In this document: positions 51,567-60,251 of the stretch, piece by piece
Layout of the letters: every line of letters begins with the position of its first letter
How positions within the stretch are numbered: position 1 is the stretch's first letter
NCBI RefSeq assembly: GCF_900492205.1
Contig: NZ_UEYQ01000005.1
Coordinates: forward strand, 186,001-250,000
DNA: 64,000 nucleotides
Source: Ciceribacter sp. T2.26MG-112.2
GTDB taxonomy: Bacteria > Pseudomonadota > Alphaproteobacteria > Rhizobiales > Rhizobiaceae
Direction of reading: 5' to 3'
Program-made: the position numbers and the translations under genes
The notes under the pieces: generated by a model
What the model saw: only the letters and a program-made list of their open reading frames with translations
The model's database searches: none
What the model was told of the DNA's origin: nothing

Positions 51567-52772
51567 CTATTCGTGCCTCAGCGCTTCAATCGGATTGAGT
51601 TGCGCGGCTCGGCGTGCCGGGAAGTAGCCGAAGACCATCCCGATCGCGGCGGAAAAGGCGAAGGCGAGCAGAATCACGGAGGGGCTGCTGACAAACGGTA
51701 CGTTCATGTAGGAGACCGCACTGTAGGCGAGACCAAGGCCGAGAAGGATGCCGATGATGCCGCCGGCGAGCGACAGGGTCACCGCCTCGACGAGAAACTG
51801 CATCAATACCTGCTTTTCCAGCGCGCCGATTGCCAGCCGGATACCGATCTCGCGGGTTCGCTCGGTCACCGAGACCAGCATGATGTTCATGATGCCGATG
51901 CCGCCCACCAGGAGGCTGACGGCGGCGACCGCGCCGAGCAGGCCGGTCATCAGCGTCGTCGTGCCGGTCAGCGTCGAGGCCATCTGGGTCATGTCGTTGA
52001 CGGAAAAGTCGTCGTCGCGCCCGGCAATGATCTTGCGGCGTTCGCGCAGCAATCGCTCGACATTGGCCTGGATTTTCGACGTCGAAACGCCGTCCTCGGC
52101 CGAAAGGACCATGCTCGACACTTCGCTCGAGCCGCCGATGCGCCGCTGGAACACCTTGAGCGGCATGACGACGATGTCGTCCTGGTCGGTACCCATGCCG
52201 CTCTGGCCTTTCTTGACCAGCGTGCCGATCACTTCGCAGGAGAAGCCGCCGACGCGGATATTCTGCTCAAGTGCCGGCGTCGAGCCGAACAGTTCCTTGC
52301 GCACGGTCTCGCCGATGACGCAGACCGCCTGGCCGCCGCGCTCTTCGGACACCAGGAAGGTGCGGCCGCTCGCAAGCGTCCAGTCCTGGGCGATGAAATA
52401 GTCGCCGGTCGTGCCCGTCACCGTGGTCTGGTGGTTCTCGCCGCCATAGACCACCGTCTGGCTCGACTGGTTGACGCCGGCCACGGCGCGAAGACCGGCG
52501 ATCTGGTCGACGACGGCCTGCACGTCGCGTTCGGTGAACTTCTTGGCATCCGTGCTGGCTCTGCCCGGGCCGAACTGGCCGGGCCGCACGAAGAGCAGGT
52601 TCGTTCCCAGCTTGGAAATCTCCGCCGTCACCTGGGCGGTCGTGCCATTGCCGATCGTCACCATGGCGATGACGGCGGCAACCCCGATAACGACACCGAG
52701 CACGGTGAGGAACGAACGCAGCATGTTGCGGCTGATGGCCCGAAGTGCGAGTTTTACGGTTTCAATGAACAT
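51567..52772 (-). CDS. MacB-type ABC transporter permease (FtsX family)
   Basis: A 401-aa membrane protein with a TM helix near residues 20-42 ([21 protein letters not shown]), a MacB_PCD periplasmic domain (about 45-250, with [19 protein letters not shown]) and three C-terminal helices ([90 protein letters not shown]), the FtsX signature. It probably forms a tripartite exporter with the ATPase and HlyD-like gene upstream, overlapping the ATPase gene by 11 bp. Confidence 0.95.
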   Translation of the reverse strand: MFIETVKLALRAISRNMLRSFLTVLGVVIGVAAVIAMVTIGNGTTAQVTAEISKLGTNLLFVRPGQFGPGRASTDAKKFTERDVQAVVDQIAGLRAVAGVNQSSQTVVYGGENHQTTVTGTTGDYFIAQDWTLASGRTFLVSEERGGQAVCVIGETVRKELFGSTPALEQNIRVGGFSCEVIGTLVKKGQSGMGTDQDDIVVMPLKVFQRRIGGSSEVSSMVLSAEDGVSTSKIQANVERLLRERRKIIAGRDDDFSVNDMTQMASTLTGTTTLMTGLLGAVAAVSLLVGGIGIMNIMLVSVTERTREIGIRLAIGALEKQVLMQFLVEAVTLSLAGGIIGILLGLGLAYSAVSYMNVPFVSSPSVILLAFAFSAAIGMVFGYFPARRAAQLNPIEALRHE

Positions 52773-53478
52773 CGGCTGCGCCCTTTCCGTTGTGGCTGTC
52801 GGAATTCAGGCGACCGTCAAGGAAGCGCAGATTCCGTTTGGCGTAAGCCGCAATGTCGTCCTCGTGGGTGACCATGATCACCGTGATGCCGTGCTCCTCG
52901 TTGAGCCCGGTGATCAGTTCCATGATTTCCTTGCTGGTTTTGGTATCAAGATTGCCGGTGGGCTCGTCGGCCAGCAGGACCTTCGGACTGGTGACGATCG
53001 CCCGGGCGATCGCGACACGCTGCTGCTGGCCGCCCGACAATTCCTGGGTCGTGTGATGTTCGCGGCCGGTGAGGCCGACCTGCGACAAGGCTCTGTTGGC
53101 CAGGCGGCGACGCTCGCCGGCCTCCATGCCGCGATAGACGAGCGGCAGTTCGACGTTTTCCAGCGCCGAAGTGCGGGCCAGCAGGTTGAAGCCCTGGAAC
53201 ACGAAGCCCAGCATGTGGCGACGCAGCATCGTATGCTGCCTGCGGTCGAGGGTGGACGTGCGTATGCCCTGGAACAGATATTCTCCGGAGCTTGGAACGT
53301 CGAGGCAGCCGAGAATGTTCATCGCGGTGGATTTTCCCGAGCCGGACGGACCCATGATCGCGACGAATTCGTTCTTCTCGATCACGAGGTCGACGCGGTC
53401 GAGCGCCTTGATCGTCGCCTCTCCGCGACCATAGACCTTGGAGACCTGCTGGAATTCGATGAGGGGAGGGCTGGCCAT
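52762..53478 (-). CDS. MacB-type ABC transporter ATP-binding protein (LolD-like)
   Basis: A 238-aa ATPase with Walker [11 protein letters not shown]-loop in [10 protein letters not shown], signature [15 protein letters not shown], Walker [13 protein letters not shown] and the H-loop VTHED, and the LolD-like [17 protein letters not shown] start. It drives the adjacent MacB-type permease. It lies 10 bp downstream of the HlyD-family gene and overlaps the permease gene. Confidence 0.96.
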   Translation of the reverse strand: MASPPLIEFQQVSKVYGRGEATIKALDRVDLVIEKNEFVAIMGPSGSGKSTAMNILGCLDVPSSGEYLFQGIRTSTLDRRQHTMLRRHMLGFVFQGFNLLARTSALENVELPLVYRGMEAGERRRLANRALSQVGLTGREHHTTQELSGGQQQRVAIARAIVTSPKVLLADEPTGNLDTKTSKEIMELITGLNEEHGITVIMVTHEDDIAAYAKRNLRFLDGRLNSDSHNGKGAADVH

Positions 53479-53488
53479 GCGTCGCCCC

Positions 53489-54784
53489 TCAGCCGTTCTT
53501 TTCCGTGGCGTCGGTGATCAGCAGATCGCCTTCGGCGATGTCGCCCTTGGTAACGACGGTGCTCTGTCCGTCGCTGGCGCCGATCTCGACGTTGACGGCG
53601 GTCGGCACGTTGTTCTTCATCAGCCAGACGGTGCGCTCGCTACCTTCCGGCTCAGGCGCGCTGATCGATCCCATGCGAGGCGGCCGGAACAGGCTGAACA
53701 TGCCGCCACCTCCACCCGAACTACTCGTGGTGAGAGTCTCCGGCGGCGCATATCGGAGGGCGGCATTGGGGATGAGGAGGGAATCCTCGATCGACTGCAC
53801 GACGATGTCGGCAGTGGCGGTCATGCCGGGGCGCAGCAGCAACTGGTCGTTCTCGACCTTGAGGATGCCCATGTAGGTGACGACGTCGTTGACGGTTTCG
53901 GAGGCATAGCGCACCGAGGTGATTTCGGCCGGAAAGCGCTTCTCCGAAAAGGCGTCAACGGTGAAGGTCGCTTTCTGTCCGACGGCCACCTGGCCGACAT
54001 CGGCTTCGTCGATATCGACCTGCAATTCCATTTCCCTGAGGTCGCCGGCGATGGTGAACAAGGTCGGCGCCTCGAGCGAGGCTGCGACCGTTGCCCCTGG
54101 ATCGACATCGCGCGACAGGACTATGCCATCGATCGGTGAAATGATTGTCGCCTTGGACAGATTGAGACGGGCCTGCTCAAGTTCGGCCTCGGCGGAGAGG
54201 ACATTTGCCTCGGCGCTGGCCTTGGTGGCGACGGCTGCCTCGTAGGTGTAGCCGGCGGCATCCATCTCCTGTTGGGTCGAGACGCGGCTGCTCACCAGGG
54301 ATTTCAGCCGGTCAAAGGTGGCCTTGGCCGATTTCATGTCGGCATCCGCCTTGGCCACGCTCGCCTTGGCGGACAGGAGGTTTGCCTCCGCGCTCTTGAC
54401 GTTCGCCTCGAGCTTGGCGGTGTCGAGCCTCGCGACGACCTCTCCCAGCTTGACGGGGCTGTTGTAGTCGACCAGCACGTCACGGATGGTGCCCGACTGT
54501 TCGCTCGAAACATCGACCTGCACGGTCGGCTCAACCGATCCCGTTGCGGTAACCACGACGGTGAGGTTGCCCCTCTTCGCGGCGGAGGTGGAATAGGTAT
54601 AGGCGGTCGCCTGGGTGCTGTAGGACCAATAGGCATAGCCTGCACCGATCAGCACGCCGGCCGCCAGCAGACGCCATAGCCAGCGCGAACGCTTGCCGCG
54701 CTTTTGCGAACTCCCGAGCAGCGCGGTCAGTTCATCGGTTTCCTTGTCCTTGGCGGGGGGCGGTGCGGCGGTGTCGCTCGTCAT
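53489..54784 (-). CDS. HlyD/MacA-like periplasmic adaptor protein
   Basis: A 431-aa membrane fusion protein. It has a cytoplasmic start with basic cluster KRGKRSRW, a single TM segment near residues 36-55 (LLAAGVLIGAGYAYWSYS), lipoyl-like and barrel-sandwich region with a long coiled-coil hairpin (about 85-200, with repeated AKASVAKADADMKSAKATFDRL heptads) and a beta-barrel domain (RDVDPGATVAASLEAPTLFTIAGDL). The C-terminal VPTAVNVEIGASDGQSTVVTKGDIAEGD is typical. It starts at the ATG at 54784. First gene of a HlyD-ABC-MacB export operon; the outer-membrane TolC partner is elsewhere. Confidence 0.94.
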   Translation of the reverse strand: MTSDTAAPPPAKDKETDELTALLGSSQKRGKRSRWLWRLLAAGVLIGAGYAYWSYSTQATAYTYSTSAAKRGNLTVVVTATGSVEPTVQVDVSSEQSGTIRDVLVDYNSPVKLGEVVARLDTAKLEANVKSAEANLLSAKASVAKADADMKSAKATFDRLKSLVSSRVSTQQEMDAAGYTYEAAVATKASAEANVLSAEAELEQARLNLSKATIISPIDGIVLSRDVDPGATVAASLEAPTLFTIAGDLREMELQVDIDEADVGQVAVGQKATFTVDAFSEKRFPAEITSVRYASETVNDVVTYMGILKVENDQLLLRPGMTATADIVVQSIEDSLLIPNAALRYAPPETLTTSSSGGGGGMFSLFRPPRMGSISAPEPEGSERTVWLMKNNVPTAVNVEIGASDGQSTVVTKGDIAEGDLLITDATEKNG

Positions 54785-54845
54785 GTCGCGTCCATTTTTC
54801 AACGTTCGGTTTAAAAGTGTATGGCCGGAATTTGCGGTAAACTTA

Positions 54846-54859
54846 TTGACCCGTATCAA
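54846..54859 (-). promoter_or_regulatory. FNR/FixK-type box upstream of the HlyD-ABC-MacB operon
   Basis: Read toward the operon it is TTGAT-ACGG-GTCAA, one base from the TTGAT-N4-ATCAA consensus. Its centre is 68 bp before the HlyD ATG. Class II placement at -41.5 would put the start near 54811, with a weak -10 (CATACA) at 54823-54818 on the minus strand. Confidence 0.55.
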
Positions 54860-54995
54860 GTCTCGACGAAACGCTGCCCCGAATTGCCCACCCCGCCGGC
54901 AGGTTCCGTCGATGGATTGTTTGTCACAGGCGTCGCGGGAAGCGAAGTTAATTCTTGGTAATGGATTGCAATGAGATCCGTCGCGGCAATGTTTC

Positions 54996-55694
54996 TCAGG
55001 ATCGCTTCTGCGATACGCCGTCGCCGCCCAGCGGATAACGGATCAAGGCCGTCAGAAGCACGCCGAAAGCCAGACAATTGCTGACATGCCAGAGGAAGTG
55101 CGTCCCCATCGGGAAGACCGAGCAGAGCGGCAGGTCGAGGCTGCGGAACACGAAGGACAAGACGAAGAGTGCGGCCGCCAGCAGGATGAGGCGGAAGGAC
55201 GGATGCTTCTCCTTCCAGACCGCTCGCCCCGTGGCCAGAACGACGAAGAGCGCCGGCAGGTATTGGGTCGAACCGCTGACCGTATCACCCACCATCTGCG
55301 TGTCGCGCAAGGACAAGGCCATTCCGGCGGAGAAGACCAACAGGCCAGCGACAATGGCGAGAGGGAGAGCAAAGGGCGGACGCAGAGAGTTTCGCAGGAC
55401 CGCGGCGCCGTACAGCGCGACAAAGCCCCAGATCGGCAGGACATCGGCCAGTTCGGCCCAGCGTGTGGCGAAGGTGTGCCAGAGAAAGGAGCCGACGCCG
55501 ATCGCCACCGCAAGCACCATCAGTGCAGAGAGGCCGGGGGAGACGGATCGGGTCCGCATCACATGGATAAAGGCGAGAAGGCTGACGACGACGACGAGCA
55601 GGCTGGAAGTGGCGTTCAGCGGTTCGCCCCAGAATCCGGGATCGGTTCGCTCGCAATAGGCACCTGTGATCGGCGCATTCCAATCGATCGTCAT
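54996..55694 (-). CDS. Ceramidase-family (CREST) membrane hydrolase
   Basis: A 232-aa, seven-helix membrane protein. The pattern of the alkaline ceramidase family is complete: YCERTDPGFWGEPLNATSS near the start, the zinc site GSFLWHTFATRWAELADVLP (Ser, His and Asp in the expected spacing), and GTHFLWHVSN late, with two His. Known members cut amide bonds of ceramides or remodel lipids; the substrate here is unknown, since few rhizobia make sphingolipids, so ornithine lipids or other N-acyl lipids are possible. It is divergent to the MlaC-like gene. ATG at 55694 was chosen over a GTG one codon earlier. Confidence 0.85.
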   Translation of the reverse strand: MTIDWNAPITGAYCERTDPGFWGEPLNATSSLLVVVVSLLAFIHVMRTRSVSPGLSALMVLAVAIGVGSFLWHTFATRWAELADVLPIWGFVALYGAAVLRNSLRPPFALPLAIVAGLLVFSAGMALSLRDTQMVGDTVSGSTQYLPALFVVLATGRAVWKEKHPSFRLILLAAALFVLSFVFRSLDLPLCSVFPMGTHFLWHVSNCLAFGVLLTALIRYPLGGDGVSQKRS

Positions 55695-55770
55695 CACCGA
55701 TACCAGTCATATCCAAACGAGACGAAGCCTGCCAAATTCATCGGCAAAGGTCTTTTCCTTTGCGCATTAG

Positions 55771-55781
55771 GTACACCGTAC
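55771..55781. promoter_or_regulatory. Dyad GTAC-ACC-GTAC in the promoter gap before the MlaC-like gene
   Basis: Two self-complementary GTAC units separated by 3 nt lie in the gap between the divergent ceramidase-family and MlaC-like genes. Such a dyad could be an operator for a TetR-like or other dimeric regulator. It is short and may be chance. Confidence 0.3.
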
Positions 55782-55885
55782 ATATGATGTCAAGCGGGCG
55801 GATGAATAGTTGCGGTGACGATTCGCCGGTTGCAAACGGGAGTGTCATCCGGCGTTCATCTTGCGGAATACTTTCTGGGGCGTGC

Positions 55886-56515
55886 ATGTACTCTTGGTTG
55901 AATCTCCATCATTCTCGGCACGTCGTAAGATCGAGGCGCCCGGTACTTGCTGTCGCCGTGTGGTTCGCAACACTTCTCGGCATGGCCAGCCCGGCCACCT
56001 CCGCCGCCAATGTGAACGGGGCTATCGCTGCGGTCGAAAAGATCCACGCCCTGGTCGTCGCTGCCGCGAATGGTCCAGCCTCCAAACTTGCGCCCTTGCT
56101 CGAGCGCCATCTCGATCTTGGCGAAATCGCCCGGAAGGTTGCCGGTAAAGCCTGGGACGGCGCCGGCGAGAGCGAACGGCGGAAGTTCCTCATCGTGCTG
56201 CGCGACGTCATGGCGGTGGAACTGGATCGTCGCATTCGTGGCGACGACCGTCTACGCATCAACGAAGCCAAGCCCCTCGGCGCCAGGGATGTGGTCGTTC
56301 TGACGTCGCAGATCCGGCGTGACGGCAGCGCTCGCCGGATCGACTGGAAGATGCGGCCGTGCGGCGCCTCGTTCTGCCTTTTCGACCTGGTCGGCAACGG
56401 CGCGTCGCTGACGGTTGCTCGACGCGACGACTATGCCGTGCGCCTGAAGGCACTCGACGGCTCGTTGGCGGCACTCACCAGGAGCCTGCGGGCCGAACTC
56501 GATGGCCGGAAGTGA
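55886..56515 (+). CDS. MlaC/Ttg2D-family phospholipid-binding protein
   Basis: A 209-aa periplasmic protein of the Ttg2/MlaC family. The N-terminus holds a signal peptide (about residues 1-40, ending near SPATSAANVNG), then a helix-rich body with HALVVAAANG, LLERHLDLGEIARKVAGKAWDGAGESERRKFLIVLRDVMA and the beta segment DVVVLTSQIRRDGSARRIDWKMRPCGASFCLFDLV. MlaC proteins carry phospholipids between membranes, usually with an MlaE-type permease. Here the partners are a LolD-type ATPase and an FtsX-type permease instead. The frame is open to 55760; the ATG at 55886 gives a signal peptide. Confidence 0.85.
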   Translation: MYSWLNLHHSRHVVRSRRPVLAVAVWFATLLGMASPATSAANVNGAIAAVEKIHALVVAAANGPASKLAPLLERHLDLGEIARKVAGKAWDGAGESERRKFLIVLRDVMAVELDRRIRGDDRLRINEAKPLGARDVVVLTSQIRRDGSARRIDWKMRPCGASFCLFDLVGNGASLTVARRDDYAVRLKALDGSLAALTRSLRAELDGRK

Positions 56516-56526
56516 GAACCTGAAGC

Positions 56527-57210
56527 ATGCCGCATCTGGTCGAACTTCACCATTGCCACCGCGTCTATGACAATGGCCGGATCATTGCTCTCAATGACGT
56601 GTCCTTTTCCGTCGCGCGCGGCGATTTCATCGCCATAACCGGGCCCAGCGGCTCGGGCAAATCCACCCTGCTCGACCTTTTGTGCGGGCTTGAGGAGCCC
56701 AGCGCCGGTGAAGTGGTTTTCGACGGTGCGACCGTGCGCGACAGGGCGGATTGGGCCCGCCTCCGTGCGGAACGGATCGGCTTCGTCTTCCAGTCCTTCT
56801 GTCTGATCCCCTCACTGACGGCGGCCGAGAACATCGAGCTCGCCATGCTATGGCAAGGGATTTCGGCGCGTGCACGACGGGAACGGGTGGCGGAGCTGCT
56901 CGAACGCCTGGGGCTTGGCGCGCGCGGCCGCCAGCACCCGATGCAGCTCTCTGGCGGGGAGCGCCAAAGGGTGGCGATCGCTCGGGCACTCGCGAATAGC
57001 CCGGAACTGATCGTCGCCGACGAACCGACCGGCAGTCTCGACAGCCGGTCGAGCGCCGACATCATCGGTTTGCTCGAGGGTCTCCAGCGTGATGGTGCGA
57101 TCACCGTCGTCATCGTTACCCATGACCGGGCGATCGCCGAACGCTGCGACCGGCGGGTCGAACTGGTCGACGGCCGGATCGTCTCCGACCAGCGCCGGCA
57201 GACGGTATAA
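56527..57210 (+). CDS. LolD-type ABC transporter ATP-binding protein
   Basis: A 227-aa ATPase with Walker [11 protein letters not shown]-loop GFVFQSFCLIPSLT, signature [15 protein letters not shown], Walker B ELIVADEPTGSLD and VTHDR. It lacks the additional subunits of MlaF operons and looks closest to LolD/MacB ATPases. It follows the MlaC-like gene by 11 bp and precedes the permease by 11 bp, so one transcript is likely. Confidence 0.95.
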   Translation: MPHLVELHHCHRVYDNGRIIALNDVSFSVARGDFIAITGPSGSGKSTLLDLLCGLEEPSAGEVVFDGATVRDRADWARLRAERIGFVFQSFCLIPSLTAAENIELAMLWQGISARARRERVAELLERLGLGARGRQHPMQLSGGERQRVAIARALANSPELIVADEPTGSLDSRSSADIIGLLEGLQRDGAITVVIVTHDRAIAERCDRRVELVDGRIVSDQRRQTV

Positions 57211-57221
57211 GAGGCGATCCC

Positions 57222-58340
57222 ATGAACCTGCTCAGTTTGCCGGCCCGCAACCTCATGTCCCAGAAACTGCGTTCGACACTGACCGTTCTCGGCATCGCGG
57301 TGGCGGTCGGCAGTTTCATTGCGCTGACCGGGCTGACGCGCGGCCTGCAGGACAGTTATTCCCAAGGCGTGGGGGATGTCGGCGGAGATTACGTCGTCAG
57401 CCAGAGGGGTACCTACAGCCTGGTCAGCAGTTCGATTTCCGAAGAGCTCGTGGCCAGGCTCGACGCCGTCGCCGGTGTCGACGAGGCGGCCGGCATCGTG
57501 CTGTCGATCGCCGCGGTCGACGACGAGGCGAACATCTTCGTCACCGGCTGGCCGGATGGCAGTTTCTTGTGGCGCTCACTGGTGCTGGAGCAGGGAAAGG
57601 CGCCTGCAGGCGACCGCGAGGTCGTGCTTGGGCGCACGGTTGCCGAGGCGCTCGGCAAGACGGTCGGCGACGAGATCCTGATCCAGTACGAACCCTTCCG
57701 CATCACCGGCATTTCGGTACCCGATTCGGTCTTCAACCAGAATGTCGCGGTCGCACGCCTGTCCGGTCTGCAGGAACTGCTCGGCCGCCCGGCCAGCGTT
57801 TCGCTGGTGCAAATCCGCCTGGCGCGTCCCGTCGATCCGCAGAAGGCCGCGAACGTCAAGGCGGCGCTCGCGAAGGTCTCACCGACGATCGAGGTCAGCG
57901 ACAGCGCCGAATTCGCCGAGAACATGGACTTCGTCAAGACGGTCGACGCCATCACATCGGCGGTGTCGCTGGTGATGATCCTTGCCTCGTCGATCCTGGT
58001 CGCCAATACCTTGTTGATGTCGGTTTCGGAAAGGGTGCAGGAATTCGGCATTCTTGCCGCGATCGGCTGGACACCGGGCCGCATTCGACTGCTCGTGGTG
58101 GTCGAGGGATTGTTGATGTGCCTGATCGGCAGTGTGATCGGCGTCGCGCTTGGGACCGCCGCGATGCACCTCGTGTCCTGGCTGCGCATCTCGGCCGGCC
58201 TGCTCGAGCCTTATCTCACCCTTGGCATCGTCATGGAGGCGATGTTCTGGGTTCTCCTGGTCGGCCCGCTTGCCGCCCTTTATCCCGCATGGCGGGTGAC
58301 CCGCGCGACGCCTTCGGCGGCCCTCAGGGGCATCCGCTGA
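57222..58340 (+). CDS. FtsX/MacB-family ABC transporter permease
   Basis: A 372-aa membrane protein. It has one N-terminal TM helix (about residues 18-38, LTVLGIAVAVGSFIALTGL), a large periplasmic domain (about 40-240), and three C-terminal helices (AVSLVMILASSILVANTLLMSVSERVQEFGILAAIGWTPG, VVEGLLMCLIGSVIGVALGTAAM, MFWVLLVGPLAALYPAWRVTRATPSAALRGI). This is the FtsX arrangement of LolC/MacB permeases, not the MlaE fold. It is paired with the upstream ATPase and the MlaC-like protein. Confidence 0.93.
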   Translation: MNLLSLPARNLMSQKLRSTLTVLGIAVAVGSFIALTGLTRGLQDSYSQGVGDVGGDYVVSQRGTYSLVSSSISEELVARLDAVAGVDEAAGIVLSIAAVDDEANIFVTGWPDGSFLWRSLVLEQGKAPAGDREVVLGRTVAEALGKTVGDEILIQYEPFRITGISVPDSVFNQNVAVARLSGLQELLGRPASVSLVQIRLARPVDPQKAANVKAALAKVSPTIEVSDSAEFAENMDFVKTVDAITSAVSLVMILASSILVANTLLMSVSERVQEFGILAAIGWTPGRIRLLVVVEGLLMCLIGSVIGVALGTAAMHLVSWLRISAGLLEPYLTLGIVMEAMFWVLLVGPLAALYPAWRVTRATPSAALRGIR

Positions 58341-58429
58341 CCACGGTCGCTTTATTTCTGGCGGGCGCCGGACCCTTCACTTAAGTTGTGCGTTGTTGCT
58401 GCGCTGTGGTGGGGAGCCGGAGGTCGAGC

Positions 58430-59980
58430 TTGCGCGTCGCGAAAATTATCCTGATCGGCCTGGTCCTGTTTGCCCTTGCGTCCTGGCTCACCGTCTATGT
58501 CTACGGACGCTTTGCCGCGCAGGTGAGGGGCGCGCCGTCCGAGGCTTTGGCCGTGGTGGAAAACGGAACGGCGCTCGACCGCGTTGTCGCGGCGCAGACC
58601 GCCAGACATCCGGACATGAGCGGCCTCAGGCTCGTCTCCGACAATATCGACGCGTTTGCCGTGAGGGCGCATGCCGCGCGCGCCGCCGGCCGCAGCCTCG
58701 ATCTGCAATATTATTACTGGCGGGACGATCTGACCGGCTCGCTCCTCGGCCGGGAGATACTGGCCGCCGCCGACCGCGGGGTGCGGGTGCGGCTGCTGCT
58801 CGACGATATCAACTCGCGGGGTGACGGAGACGACATTTATGCCGCCTATGACAGCCACCCGAACATCGAAGTCAGGCTGTTCAACCCGGCTATGAGCCGC
58901 GACAGCGCTCTGAGGCGCGGCATCGAAATGATCCTCAGGGCCGTGACCGTCACGCGCCGCATGCACAACAAGGCCTTCATCGCCGACGGACGCGTGGCGA
59001 TCGTCGGCGGACGCAATATCGGCGACGCCTATTTCGGCGCCTCGGACACCGCCAATTTCCGCGATCTCGACGTTTCCATGGTCGGGCCGGCCGTGGGAGA
59101 GGCCTCGGCGATCTTCGACCGTTTCTGGAACAGCCCGCTGGCACTGCCGATCCGCAGCCTGTCCGACCCGGAGCAGCGGAGCCTTGCCAAGCTTCGAGCG
59201 CGGCTGGACGGGCTGGCCGCCAGCGAGCCGGCGCAACGCTATCTCTCCCACCTGGAAGAGGCTGCGAACGCGGCGGCGGAGCGCGCGGCAGAACCGCGAT
59301 ACCACTGGACCACGGAGGTGCAGGTCGTATCGGACCCGCCGGAAAAGGTCCTCGACGTGGGTCAGCAGAGCTGGCTCGACCAGGCGATCAAGCCGGTCAT
59401 CGCCTCGGCCACCCGGACCCTCGAAATCACGTCACCCTACTTCATTCCGGGCGATGAAGGCGTCTTGACGCTGCGCACCCTGGTCGAACGCGGGGCGAAG
59501 GTCACCGTACTCACCAACTCGCTCGCCGCCACCGATGTCGCCGCCGTCCACGGCGCCTATGCGCCCTATAGGGAAACCCTGCTGGCCGATGGCGTGGATC
59601 TGTTCGAACTGCGGGCGGAGAGTGCGCCGGGGCGGCTTTCCCTGTTCGGATCGAGCAATGCCAGCCTCCATACCAAGGCTTTCACGGTCGACCAGCGGAC
59701 AGGATTCATCGGCTCGTTCAATTTCGATCCGCGATCGATCGCCCTCAACACGGAAATGGGCGTGCTGTTCGATGATGCCCAGCTGACCGCCGAGGTGCGC
59801 CGCGAGTTCGCCACCCACATCGCGCCGAACCACAGCTATCACCTGACACTCGAGAACGGCACGCTGACCTGGACGGGCGAGCCGGGCGCCGCCCCGGAAT
59901 ATAATGAACCGGGCGCCAGCATCTGGCGAAAGTTCGTCGCCACCTTCACCGGGTTCTTGCCATTGGAATCGCAATTGTGA
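58430..59980 (+). CDS. Phospholipase D-family protein (cardiolipin-synthase-like)
   Basis: A 516-aa membrane-anchored PLD. It has an N-terminal TM anchor (residues 4-22, AKIILIGLVLFALASWLTVY), so the enzyme faces the periplasm, and two HKD motifs: MHNKAFIADGRVAIVGG (first half) and HTKAFTVDQRTGFIGSFNFDP (second). Such enzymes make or cut phosphatidyl bonds, for example cardiolipin synthesis or lipid cleavage. The TTG at 58430 has GGAGG 6 nt upstream and gives the anchor; a GTG at 58388 would add residues without an obvious role. It lies 89 bp after the permease gene in the same direction. Confidence 0.9.
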   Translation: MRVAKIILIGLVLFALASWLTVYVYGRFAAQVRGAPSEALAVVENGTALDRVVAAQTARHPDMSGLRLVSDNIDAFAVRAHAARAAGRSLDLQYYYWRDDLTGSLLGREILAAADRGVRVRLLLDDINSRGDGDDIYAAYDSHPNIEVRLFNPAMSRDSALRRGIEMILRAVTVTRRMHNKAFIADGRVAIVGGRNIGDAYFGASDTANFRDLDVSMVGPAVGEASAIFDRFWNSPLALPIRSLSDPEQRSLAKLRARLDGLAASEPAQRYLSHLEEAANAAAERAAEPRYHWTTEVQVVSDPPEKVLDVGQQSWLDQAIKPVIASATRTLEITSPYFIPGDEGVLTLRTLVERGAKVTVLTNSLAATDVAAVHGAYAPYRETLLADGVDLFELRAESAPGRLSLFGSSNASLHTKAFTVDQRTGFIGSFNFDPRSIALNTEMGVLFDDAQLTAEVRREFATHIAPNHSYHLTLENGTLTWTGEPGAAPEYNEPGASIWRKFVATFTGFLPLESQL

Positions 59981-59985
59981 GGGGA

Positions 59986-60061
59986 TGGTGAGAGCGCAGG
60001 GATTCGAACCCTGGACCTACTGATTAAAAGTCAGTTGCTCTACCGGCTGAGCTACGCTCTC
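59986..60061 (-). tRNA. tRNA-Lys (anticodon UUU)
   Basis: Read on minus it is GAGAGCG-TA-GCTC... with D-arm AGCTCAGCCGGTAGAGC, anticodon stem CTGAC/ATCAG-type around loop CTTTTAA (anticodon TTT), and T-arm CAGGGTTCGAATCCCTG. The acceptor GAGAGCG pairs fully with CGCTCTC, followed by A and an encoded CCA. Total 76 nt. Confidence 0.96.
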
Positions 60062-60251
60062 CCAAGTCCGGGCATTCAAGCTCCGGCGGAAGTGTGCGTT
60101 ACATAGGCAGGTGCCCTTTGCCGGTCAACCGAAATTTTCACCGGCAACCGGATGTGCCGTCGCAATTGTCGCAGCGAACAGAAAGGTGATTGGCAAGCAA
60201 GGGAGGAGGGCGCTAGGAAGGCGGCACAAGGCTGCAGATGGAGTTGCCCAC

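Noticed and set aside
57089..58384. A 431-codon plus-strand frame over the FtsX-type permease in another phase
   Set aside because: The frame at 57222-58340 gives the FtsX helices; the other is Arg-rich without domains.
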